DNA of 24,932 bases from Mnemiopsis leidyi (lineage: Eukaryota; Ctenophora; Tentaculata; Lobata; Bolinopsidae): assembly GCA_000226015.1 (NCBI GenBank), contig JH153612.1:102056-126987 (forward strand), read 5' to 3'. The notes under the pieces are model-generated. The model saw only the letters and a program-made list of their open reading frames with translations. It had not been told where the DNA came from and searched no databases. The first letter of the stretch is position 1. The number at the start of each line of letters is the position of its first letter. This document shows, one piece after another, positions 18,001 to 24,932 of the stretch. Position numbers and translations under genes: made by a program.

Positions 18001-20745
18001 TTCAGCATATTACTTTTTGTCCTAAGTCTTAATTAATGTGCAAGTCAAAGTTGCAAGTCAAAGTTGTGCACTTGAGTTATGTATAAGCCTAAAGATAGAT
18101 CTCAAGATCACATCAACAAGAGCAGTACAAGTTCAAAGATAGATCTAAAGACCAGGCAAACAAGGGCAGTAAATAAACTTAAAACAAACAAAAGCAGTAA
18201 ATAACGATCACACCAACAAGAGTAGTAAATAAAGATCACACCAACAAGAGCAGTAAATAAAGATAACACAAACAAGAGCAGTAAATAAAGATCACACCAA
18301 CAAGAGCAGTAAATAAAGATCACACCAACAAGAGCAGTAAATAAAGATCACACCAACAAGAGCAGTAAATAAAGATCACACCAACAAGAGCAGTGAATAA
18401 AGATCAGATCAACAAGAGCAGTAAATAAAGATCACACCAACAAGAGCAGTGAAGAAAGATCACACCAAGAAGAGCAGTAAAGTGAAAACAGACCTTGAGA
18501 AGTCCGCCTCCAGGTACCCCACATCTCATGAAGTAGCCCTGAAGTGCTCCGTAGTGGAAGTGTACATGTTTGTACACATTCTTCGCTTCTTCTCCTACTG
18601 CTACCTGAGGGACAGGGCTTTGAAGGTAGCCGGAATTACCTTTTAACGTTTCAGAGCTACTCTAAAGGGAGTTATTGAGATAGCTAAGAACACCTTACAA
18701 TACAATTTTGTTAGATTTGCCTCTGCAAAGGTTTTTTAGCGTTCTTGAAATTCTGTGATTACGTCAAGTACGATAGTCAGAATAACCCGTTTGAGTTTTC
18801 TAAGCAATTCTAAGGATGATGTAATTTGATGAAATGATCATACACTGAACTTGTACGACAGCTTATGTCTTGGACTCATGAGACGCCTCTACAGTGTAGA
18901 GGCTTCTCAAGTGTAGACACTGTAGAGTCTACAGTGTCTACACTGTAGAGTTTTAAGTATATGGACGTTAATTAAACGTCTTACTACTTATAAAGCGAGG
19001 GTGAGGGGTAGGGGGAGGAAAACCAAAATCAGTACATGCGGGTTCTCAGCGATGCGGGAGCTGGAAATTCCGGCCGTAAGCCAGGTTTCCAGATAGTGAA
19101 GATAACATGCTAAAGTAAAGAAGTGAGGAACTCCTAAATGAACAAACCTCCAACCCGAGTTCATTGCGACACAACTCCCTCCAGACCCAACTCTCCTGAT
19201 AGAAGCGGTAGAAAGAAGTGCACACCCGAGACACTTGTCCTGCAGCTCGACCTGGAACTCTCACCAGGATAGCATGTAGCAGCTCGTTAGGCAGGTCCAT
19301 CATAGACCGAGTAGTGGGGCGTCGAGAGGGTTGAACAGGTGAGGGGGCAGTGGGGGGAGCGGGGTCAGTGTCGGGTAAGAGGGCAGCAGAGGGAGTAAGG
19401 TCAGTGTCAGGGGATGTAGAAGAAGAAGAAGGATGCTGTCTGGTGCGACGTCTGGTGGAGGAGTCTGATTTGCTGGGTTCTGCATCAGCCGCATGAGCGG
19501 TAAACTTCACTGGAACCCGGTTCTGATAATGGTTGGGGCGAACATCATCACAATTTACAGTTTAATAACATTCCAAAAGGCAAATATTCTAATATTGATT
19601 CAAAACAAAATATTCTCAGGTGAAGAATGAGAGCAAGTTGTAAGCGAAGAAACGGCTGTACCTCGCTGAGTCTTACTTCTCGAATGACTGCTGTCAAACT
19701 GTCGTCTTCATCGTTCCCAACGCAATTTTCTTCAACTAAACAATGAAATGACTAAACTTCATTTGCACAATGCAACTAGATGCAGACCCTCGTCAACAAA
19801 AGAGAAGTTGATTAAATTATTGGCGGGATTTTAAAAGGACTCGGTGTGTTTCATTCATACAGATACAGATCATGGTGTGTAAAATAGGGACTTCTTCGTC
19901 AGTTTCATGATAAATAGGACTAATAGTCAAGTTGTCACGTACATCTTTGAGCAAGTGAAACGCGAGATTACCGTAATTACGGTAATCTCGCGGTTTACTT
20001 GCCACAAGATGTACGTGACAACTCTTATATTAGTCCTATTCATCATAAAAATAAAAAGGACACCAGTGTATTAGTTTGCAGAATTAGTTTGCAGAATTTG
20101 TCGACATAACTGATTACAAACGATATTGTGCAACCTTTTTAATACTTTCTCTTCTGTTTACTGGATTCGTTTTCGCCAAATTGGCATTCATAATGGAAAT
20201 AGCATACTTGTTGGGAGCTTATAACATAACAGAATTCTTCTGAAAGGACGAGAGAGATGCATACATAACAAACTACACAGTACACAGTAAAATAAAGTTT
20301 TAAACTGCAACATACCCAGTGACGATTTCCGTCGTTTTCGAAGTCGTTTACCCCAGTACCTGTTATCCGACTGCTCGAAATCATCAACAAAATCTGCAGG
20401 ATATGAACTGGTTAGTCAAATATGGTTAGTCAAATATGGTTGTTGGCGCGACAAAAGCCTATTACGGCTAGCTCGAGTTTTTAGTAGATGGAATACAACA
20501 TTAATCCTCGTTAATAAAATATCAAGGTTTACTTTTTGGGCCAGGCAAAATTGATACGGAAACTGAAACCAACAAACACACGAACGCAACTTAGAAACTT
20601 CTAGACACGGCGACTAGGTACCTTGATTTTCCTTATCTTCGTCATTTGACTCATTAATTATCGATCGCTTTTTGATATAATTCTCATCAAGGCACCATCT
20701 AGGGTCTCTAACAATAATCTCATCGTCACTTGTATCGCTATCCAT
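14274..20745 (-). CDS. FBXO31: F-box only protein 31
   Basis: FBXO31 is a substrate receptor of SCF (SKP1-CUL1-F-box) ubiquitin ligases; the human protein targets cyclin D1 after DNA damage and is reported to recognise C-terminally amidated proteins. Eight coding exons on the minus strand: 20622-20745, 20316-20393, 19662-19735, 19148-19522, 18494-18604, 17804-17943, 16113-16268, 14274-15000. They total 1785 nt, 594 residues plus TAG (human 539), with all phases compatible. The F-box spans about residues 168-213 (MMDLPNELLHAILVRVPGRA). Then come NVYKHVHFHYGALQGY and GGGLLKVV (human [17 protein letters not shown] and GGLLNVV), a possible zinc site, and the C-terminal beta domain ending GYIVVFSDDLFGFLNLRINY (human [20 protein letters not shown]). 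The ~165 residues before the F-box are lineage-specific: acidic, then basic, then Ser/Thr/Pro-rich. Confidence 0.9.
15350..15790. repeat. Three tandem copies of a ~145-bp repeat in FBXO31 intron 7
   Basis: Copies begin near 15372, 15522 and 15664. Each contains tattttgacgtaaaa, gaggaatccgaattt and, between copies, cacgtgacccctta followed by ataaggcccc. The third copy is incomplete and lacks a few bases in the gacgtaaaa segment. No coding capacity is evident. Confidence 0.85.
16113..16268 (-). CDS. FBXO31: FBXO31 coding exon 7
   Basis: The acceptor CTCTCCAACAG| follows a very long pyrimidine tract. The exon encodes ADCLFPGPRSPHQCEIFVKR, then FSIRCPKN. Cys and His positions parallel human ECMYGHKGPHH and KCNQTDHHR, the presumed zinc site, which supports the weak donor AA|GTTTGA. 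An insertion of about 15 residues relative to human lies between them. Confidence 0.82.
16271..16438. repeat. Polypurine/polypyrimidine tract
   Basis: About 170 bp in which the plus strand is almost entirely A and G, rich in gagag and ggggg. It abuts the FBXO31 exon 7 acceptor and so forms an exceptional pyrimidine tract in the transcript. Such mirror-like tracts can form triplex DNA. Confidence 0.85.
16937..16972. repeat. Two nearly identical 14-bp palindromes
   Basis: tggtccctggacca (16937-16950) and tggtccgtggacca (16959-16972) are separated by 8 bp, and a related ggtcc lies just upstream. They lie in FBXO31 intron 6. Confidence 0.8.
17019..17208. repeat. 16-bp minisatellite
   Basis: Unit ctgactccataataat: eleven full copies plus a partial one, with ctgacttcacaataat and atgactccacaataat variants clustered in copies 3-5. 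It lies in FBXO31 intron 6. Confidence 0.95.
17269..17380 (+). pseudogene. Fragment of a Merlin/IS1595-like (ISXO2-type) DDE transposase
   Basis: The plus strand reads LGGPGVVLEMDEAKFGKRKY from 17269, close to the first catalytic-Asp motif of Merlin/IS1595 transposases (GGPG, then EIDESKFGKRKYNRG). After a +1 frame change near 17345 it reads REGQWVL, the expected next motif, and then a stop. I see no other transposase parts and no terminal repeats nearby. It lies antisense inside FBXO31 intron 6, a decayed DNA-transposon remnant. Confidence 0.65.
17645..17681. repeat. Hairpin with perfect 9-bp arms
   Basis: cgcggacca at 17645-17653 pairs with tggtccgcg at 17673-17681, with a 19-nt loop. It lies in FBXO31 intron 6, next to the transposase fragment. 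Confidence 0.8.
17804..17943 (-). CDS. FBXO31: FBXO31 coding exon 6
   Basis: It encodes VVFKNKCLVATDIQIDRFNK, then LPIETDIFSIKLNN, corresponding to the start of the FBXO31 beta domain. Acceptor ACCCTTCAG|, donor AG|GTACGT, phase 0 in and phase 2 out. Confidence 0.85.
18091..18483. repeat. 28-bp minisatellite in FBXO31 intron 5
   Basis: Unit agcagtaaataaagatcacaccaacaag (28 bp): about 13 copies from 18121, homogeneous between 18221 and 18445 and diverged at the left end. It runs to within about 10 bp of the exon 5 donor at 18494. There are no unique spacers, so it is not CRISPR-like. Confidence 0.95.
18494..18604 (-). CDS. FBXO31: FBXO31 coding exon 5
   Basis: It encodes VAVGEEAKNVYKHVHFHYGA, then LQGYFMRCGVPGGGLLK, 37 codons, phase 0 at both ends. 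It parallels human [20 protein letters not shown] and GPYGGLLN. The donor AAG|GTCTGT lies about 10 bp from the end of a 28-bp minisatellite. Confidence 0.9.
18886..18951. repeat. Cluster of overlapping perfect palindromes
   Basis: cctctacagtgtagagg (18886-18902) is a perfect odd palindrome. 18910-18944 is a 35-nt palindrome with 17-bp arms around one base. Its right arm also pairs with the following ctgtaga. All are built from ctacagtgtaga-type sequence and could fold alternatively. Located in FBXO31 intron 4. Confidence 0.9.
19148..19522 (-). CDS. FBXO31: FBXO31 coding exon 4 (F-box)
   Basis: A Ser/Thr/Pro-rich stretch of about 73 residues precedes the F-box, DLPNELLHAILVRVPGRAAG, then QVSRVCTSFYRFY and SWVWRELCRNELGLE. 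The acceptor is CATTATCAG|. The donor GAG|GTTTGT is moderate but gives the phase 0 needed by exon 5. It is GC-richer than its surroundings. Confidence 0.9.
19662..19735 (-). CDS. FBXO31: FBXO31 coding exon 3 (acidic)
   Basis: It encodes EENCVGNDEDDSLTAVIREV, then RLSE, between the acceptor TTGTTTAG| and donor GAG|GTACAG. It enters in phase 1 and leaves in phase 0, matching both neighbours. Confidence 0.68.
19907..20046. repeat. 140-bp near-perfect palindrome in FBXO31 intron 3
   Basis: The two 70-bp arms meet at 19976/19977 with no loop and no indels; about 10 of 70 positions mismatch. The central 32 bp (19961-19992, beginning cgcgagattaccgtaa) are perfect. It has the form of a foldback MITE or a long hairpin RNA source. 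No target-site duplication or terminal motif is obvious. Confidence 0.93.
20316..20393 (-). CDS. FBXO31: FBXO31 coding exon 2 (basic, NLS-like)
   Basis: Acceptor CCTGCAG| and strong donor G|GTATGT. The exon encodes FVDDFEQSDNRYWG, then KRLRKRRKSSL, a basic cluster that could be a nuclear localisation signal. Confidence 0.72.
20622..20745 (-). CDS. FBXO31: FBXO31 coding exon 1
   Basis: ATG at 20745-20743 starts MDSDTSDDEIIVRDPRWCLD and ends SNDEDKENQ, an acidic tail-like N terminus. The donor is G|GTACCT, phase 1. It is not conserved with human FBXO31; support is frame, phase and splice sites. Confidence 0.7.
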
Positions 20746-21381
20746 CTCGAAATCTAGTGAAAAGAGCACATTAATCTAGTGAAAAGAATACATTAACAAT
20801 ACCTTATTAAATTATTGATCGGCTTAACGGAAAACGATAGGATTGAATATGGCTCTCATGAAAAACAAGTAAGGACGTTGGCTTACACATGAACAACAAA
20901 GAAGACATGGAGATAATTAGTGGGTAGCATCTTATCAAAGACAAGATAATTATCCCATTGTTTAACAGCACAATGGAAATCTAATTAGACAAAGTCACAA
21001 AGCTAATTTGCAGATTCCGATCGGCTTTCACAACTGGACTTAAGAAATTAAAAACGAAAGATAGCGGAGAATGGGAAAAACGTGTAGATACTTGAGACGC
21101 AGCGTAACATTGCGATGAACTTGACTAAATACCTAAATCGTGCTCTGATCGAGAGTTCAAATATGCTTTGGTGCGCGCGAACACTTTTTTGGCTACGCGC
21201 ACTCTTTTTGCGCGAAAAGAGCAGCACTTTTATCATAAGAAGATACCCTAAACTAGCAAGATCCAAGCCTGGACTACCCCTGATATCTGTCCTCCTGGAC
21301 CTTATACACGTTTTCTCATTCTTCACGATGCTACATATACAGAATAACTCTTGCTGGCTTTTCTTACATTAATGCACTCAC
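20746..21381. other. FBXO31 5' flank and 3' side of the next gene
   Basis: I see no clear TATA box for FBXO31. Frames at 21048-21372 on both strands show no recognisable motif. A very short possible terminal exon for the right-hand gene (minus 21279-21248, after ATATCAG|) fits by phase but is too small to support. Confidence 0.45.
20751..20794. repeat. 22-bp tandem duplication just upstream of the FBXO31 start
   Basis: aatctagtgaaaagagcaca (20751-20770) recurs as aatctagtgaaaagaataca (20773-20792), each followed by tt, immediately 5' of the FBXO31 ATG. It falls in the 5' UTR or promoter. Confidence 0.85.
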
Positions 21382-21457
21382 CATTCTGTATGTCGAAGAT
21401 ATGAGTAACAAATGTTTCTAAGTAGCAAACCCGTTTGCTATTTGCAACTATCAGACT
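21382..21457 (-). CDS. Exon of the unidentified gene (most downstream seen)
   Basis: 25 codons plus one base between ATTCAACAG| and a strong donor G|GTGAGT. Encodes SLIVANSKRVCYLETFVTHI, then FDIQN. A donor here means that a further exon must follow to the left. Confidence 0.68.
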
Positions 21458-23663
21458 CTGTTGAATTGTTCAACCAAATTTTTCCCATCCTTCCAAGAAT
21501 TGCTTCAATTTTGCCACGAATTAGAGAAATTGTAGCATTGTACAAAATGAAACAAGGTATGTAAAGTTTTGTAAAATTAAGTTGAATACGGTGTCACAGT
21601 ATAAATTTAGACTTCCAAGGTCTGTGAACTTTGGAAATTATAAAAACGACCGTCAACTAGCTGTCTATTGGGCGAACTTGAGACGGAAAACTTTCTCTTT
21701 TAGGACGTTCCTAATGAATTTAAATATTCACCAATCATCTTCCTTATCTCAAACTCAAAGAGCAGTTCATTCAATTATCTCTTATCGCTCTGTCCACTAT
21801 TTGACTGGTTCAAAACAGCATGTCAAATATAGCAAAAAATCGTTGAAATAAAAACCATGTAGAAACGAGTGTACAATACCAGTTAATTTAAAATGTTGAA
21901 TTCATGAAAGCAGATCCAATCATAACAATTTAACAGAAAAAGCATTGGGAATCGGCAGCAATAAATGAAACTTGAAATTACTGGGTTTTTTGTTCACGTG
22001 TTACTGCTGATGGGCTTTTTCTAAAACTTTGAATAAATCTTTTTTGTGTGTATCTACAAAAGCAGTTTAATCACTTTACATTATAACAATATCTGAACAT
22101 AACAAGATCCGACTCAACCAAGTTAACTTTCAGTTAAACTATCTATATTACAGGTAAAAATGTCTATCTTGGCTACCAAAAGCGGTTTATCTAATTTGTT
22201 TTCAGATGTCCAAATGCTATGAGTTCTAGGTTAAGCCGTGTCTCTTGAGATAAGGAGATTTTGAAGATCTATCTTAGTTTGTCGATATCTTCATGTTGGT
22301 GGATGTAGGAGTTTAACAACAAACGTTTTTATCTGAAACAGGGATAAATGTCAATATTAGTTCAATATATTTAACAGAATCTCTAAATAACTCGCAGCTG
22401 ATGCTTGGACTAATTTTGAACTTTATATTAGACAAAATTTTATAATTTAACCCGAGTAAATTTAAAGCAACGAATAAATTAGATATCAAAATCAACCCAA
22501 TAATACCTCTCTTATAGCAGTAATAAGTTCATTTCGTCGAGACAACATATCTTCATGCGCATTAGCATCGGGAAACTGTACTTTCGCCATCTGAAGATAA
22601 ATTGTAATCACTCATTCTTGAAATGCTTTCAAGGTACACCCTACTTAAGGTAGATCACAGTGGCGTGTGTTTCTTACACTTATATACATTTCTATACACC
22701 TGTACAGGAGTAAGAAGGAAGTATGGAGGTGGCTTGGATTTCTAGTCATCAGTGCAGACCTATGATATATATAGCAGGTATAATATAATGTAGATGTAAA
22801 ATAGACTAGTGAAATTGGGTGAAAGTGAACTTTCAGTAGGTATGAGCATTACGTTCAGTTTCTACAGATTTTACTGGTACATAACGATATACTCATTGTG
22901 AAAGTCTCTGATCCAGGGCTGAGTCAAGCCTTGCAAGGACCGCCTGTATTAGACCCTGCTACAAAGTACAAGGCTCTGCCAGGTGTGTCTTGTTGGGTTG
23001 AGCTAAGACCAAATAGTTTGATCTTGCAATTGCAAACTTACAGCTTTTCCGATGGTCCTAAACTTCTGAAGTAAAACTAATATATATACTCATTAACCAT
23101 AATTAATTGACGATAGGAATGCACCTGTTTAATCATCTATTAAGTAACTCGTTACGTTACGTTGTGCCGTTAACTCATCATAATCTCATAATATGCGCAT
23201 TCCACACCTGTCATGAGCACATAGTTCAACTTGATGCTCAAGAATTCGCAACTACGCAGAAGTTTCAAGCAGCACCGTCCTCCATTTGGGTCGTAAGAAA
23301 GAACAATTTGAACGTTGATGATATAATGATAGCGTTGTGACTTGTGTTTTGTGATGATAAGAAATCTGAAAACCTTGATTAAGATGGCAGTGAGTGTTAT
23401 TAGTCACAGTTATCCCAACAATAGTCTATAGATAGACTTAAAATGGTATAAAACTTATAGATGTAAATACGAAAATAAACTTATAAATTGTCGAAATAGA
23501 AAAGTACATATCGTCTCACCTTGACGGACTCTACAAGACGTTTAACGATCTCGCGCAGTTTGGTCTTGTGCGCGAAAGTGAGGTTGTAGAGGTCAGGGTT
23601 CTGACATCTGTCTGCCAGGACTGTCAAGTGCTTGATAATTTCGATACAGGCCCCTCCAGTAGC
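21382..23663 (-). CDS. Unidentified helix-rich protein, three exons, partial
   Basis: Three minus-strand exons join in compatible phases: 23520-23663, 22507-22590 and 21382-21457. Together they encode about 101 residues rich in amphipathic helix (ACIEIIKHLTVLADRC, LREIVKRLVESVK, LSRRNELITAIRE, SLIVANSKRVCYLETFV). Each has good splice sites. The first is phase 0 at both ends, so more exons should lie upstream, probably beyond 24932, and a terminal exon to the left was not found with confidence. I do not recognise the family; helical-bundle scaffold proteins such as the vinculin/alpha-catenin group are a weak guess from composition only. It is head-to-tail with FBXO31. Confidence 0.65.
21458..22506. 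other. Presumed intron of the unidentified gene
   Basis: AT-rich, with no repeat array. A plus-strand frame at 21582-21851 (89 codons, non-ATG start) has no recognisable motif or splice context. Confidence 0.5.
22507..22590 (-). CDS. Exon of the unidentified gene (middle)
   Basis: 28 codons, phase 0 to 0, between TTATCTTCAG| and GAG|GTATTA. Encodes MAKVQFPDANAHEDMLSRRN, then ELITAIRE. The first codon is ATG, so it could instead be a start, but the acceptor directly before it argues for an internal exon. Confidence 0.68.
22591..23519. other. Presumed intron of the unidentified gene
   Basis: No supported exon. The plus-strand frame 23107-23340 lacks motifs. A 25-bp sequence at 23400-23424 is shared (one mismatch) with 687-711. 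Confidence 0.5.
23520..23663 (-). CDS. Exon of the unidentified gene (most upstream seen)
   Basis: 48 codons, phase 0 to 0, between CTTCCTGCAG| and AAG|GTGAGA, both strong. Encodes ATGGACIEIIKHLTVLADRC, QNPDLYNLTFAHKTKLREIV and KRLVESVK. Notably GC-richer than its flanks. Confidence 0.75.
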
Positions 23664-24490
23664 CTGCAGGAAGGTACAATGAGAAGTTGGTTATTGTGAC
23701 CGTACGCCTTTCTGAAGATTGTGATGGACCATAGTGGAAATGCGGCTAAAAATGCAGCTTAATTGGTGTGACACATTATATTCTTCGTCAAGTGCACGTC
23801 ATGATTCATGTCTTACATCATGTTCTTATGTGAAATCATGTACATAACATGCAGCCGTCTTGTTGATGATAATAAACTGCTGTACAACTACAATGACGTT
23901 CTTTTTACGCCCTGTTTATGTTCCTGTTTACATATTTTACAATTTATACAATTTTACAAATTCATAGAGCGATAGAAAGAAGTAGGAGCTAGGTAATACA
24001 ACATGATTACACTTGAACCACCACAACCATCTTAGGGATAACCGGGACAAACCACAGCTAACCTACAAAATATTCGCTCGTGAACTTGCGGTTAGAACTT
24101 CTACTAAAAACCAACCCTGCAGATTTACCGCTAGTTACAAGATCCAGTGTAACTCCCGAGGTGAGCTATGTAACAGTGAGGAGAGCTTACACTCCAGTTA
24201 CTCCTGTCTAGTCAGCTTAATCGACCGGGATATAATTAGATAATGATATAAATAGCCTGGATTTAGATCTAGTTTTAGTTAGTCCGACTAAGGGTTGCTG
24301 CTATTCCACAGCCAGGTGGATCAGCTCCAAATAGGTTCGAATTTAGCCGAGCTGAGATGAGCTAATGTGGTCACGACTTCCGTGTAAGGTGGATCAAGGT
24401 GGCACTAATTCGACCAGGATAAAACTTGACATTGGACCGGTACTAGAGTTACTGACATTACAGAGATAGATAGCACATTACCACACTCTC

Positions 24491-24560
24491 TACAGTATAT
24501 ACACTGTATAACACTATATACACTGTATAACACTGTATACACTGTATACACTGTATACGT
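24491..24560. repeat. Degenerate ~10-bp tandem repeat
   Basis: Repeated tatacactgtataacac/tatacactgta units, mostly self-complementary (tacagta, cactgta), so cruciform-prone. Confidence 0.85.
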
Positions 24561-24872
24561 ATTATAAGTACAGTGCCAGTGTCTAGACAATACCAAATAC
24601 GACAGTCCACCAACAATGTGGAAGTGCCGTACAAAGAGCTCAACTATTCTCTAAGTAAACAAGGTCTGAAAACAAACAACACATTGTTCCAGAACAATGA
24701 CGTACTTAGGCGAAACAATGACTTAAGCATTGTTATGCAACGTTATTGATACACGATCACAAATTCAACAGAATGCATCAAATTTAAGTAAGCCTTATTT
24801 GATCTGAGTCAGAGATTTCAACAGAAACTAAATCTAACAATCATTAAACTTTAAAACAAAACTTCTAGCAGC

Positions 24873-24932
24873 GGTACTAAACTTACAGTGCAGGTACTTA
24901 CAGTGCAGGTACTAAACTTACAGTGCAGGTAC
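24873..24932. repeat. 20-bp tandem repeat running off the right edge
   Basis: Unit ggtactaaacttacagtgca: one full copy, one shortened to 15 bp, one full and a partial at the edge. On the minus strand every unit reads GCACT|GTAAGT, a donor-like sequence. Confidence 0.85.

Larger units (their letters stand above)
23664..24932. other. Upstream part or intron of the unidentified gene, with simple repeats
   Basis: I find no further exon that I can support. A pol III B-box-like ggttcgaattt lies near 24334, without a convincing tRNA fold. The plus frame 24013-24243 has no motif. Confidence 0.45.

Noticed and set aside
18108..18323. Hydrophobic repetitive frame (minus) that looks like a membrane protein
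   Set aside because: It is translation of the 28-bp minisatellite.
18091..18483. CRISPR-like spacing of 28-bp repeats
   Set aside because: Units are contiguous with no spacers, and the context is eukaryotic.
18449..18646. Plus-strand 65-codon frame
   Set aside because: Antisense shadow of FBXO31 exon 5 plus repeat sequence.
21248..21279. Tiny terminal exon candidate for the right-hand gene
   Set aside because: Phase and acceptor fit, but ten codons without conservation are too few to support.
24333..24344. tRNA/SINE B-box-like ggttcgaattt
   Set aside because: No matching A box at the right distance and no cloverleaf could be drawn.

Overview
This is a eukaryotic, animal-type window, AT-rich and gene-dense with short GT-AG introns. 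The three recognisable genes are a VLIG/URGCP-type giant GTPase, GTP cyclohydrolase I (GCH1) and F-box protein FBXO31, which together point to a metazoan. Many minisatellites and foldback repeats, and the lack of any vertebrate-specific signature, suggest a marine or early-branching invertebrate; the sequence alone does not fix the phylum. There are no bacterial features, CRISPR arrays or convincing structural RNA genes. One assembly gap (Ns) lies inside a minisatellite.

Layout. (1) 1-1211: a long inverted repeat (arms 1-293 and 924-1211) with no gene. (2) 1901-8400, plus strand: an intronless VLIG-like GTPase of about 2,165 codons. It is interrupted by a -1 frameshift at an eight-A run (4810-4817) and by one in-frame TAA (6769-6771), with conserved family sequence on both sides of each lesion. 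(3) 12882 down to 10119, minus strand: GCH1, seven coding exons and 232 residues by my splice model; two minisatellites are built from its own exon/intron junctions. (4) 20745 down to 14274, minus strand: FBXO31, eight coding exons and 594 residues; its introns hold tandem arrays, a decayed Merlin/IS1595-like transposase fragment, a polypurine tract and a 140-bp palindrome. (5) 23663 down to 21382, minus strand: three phase-compatible exons of a helix-rich protein I do not recognise, probably entering from beyond the right edge.

Functional picture. GCH1 makes the first intermediate of tetrahydrobiopterin synthesis, FBXO31 is an SCF ubiquitin-ligase receptor, and VLIG proteins are large GTPases known in vertebrates as interferon-inducible. 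Nothing in the sequence shows that they work together. The splice models come from reading frames, GT/AG sites, phase and remembered family conservation. In both full models the exon phases fit and the total length is a multiple of three.

Most notable: the two lesions in an otherwise well-kept giant GTPase; minisatellites that have multiplied complete splice donors or acceptors; the near-identical inverted repeat whose arms differ only by single-base gaps; and the intronic 140-bp palindrome.
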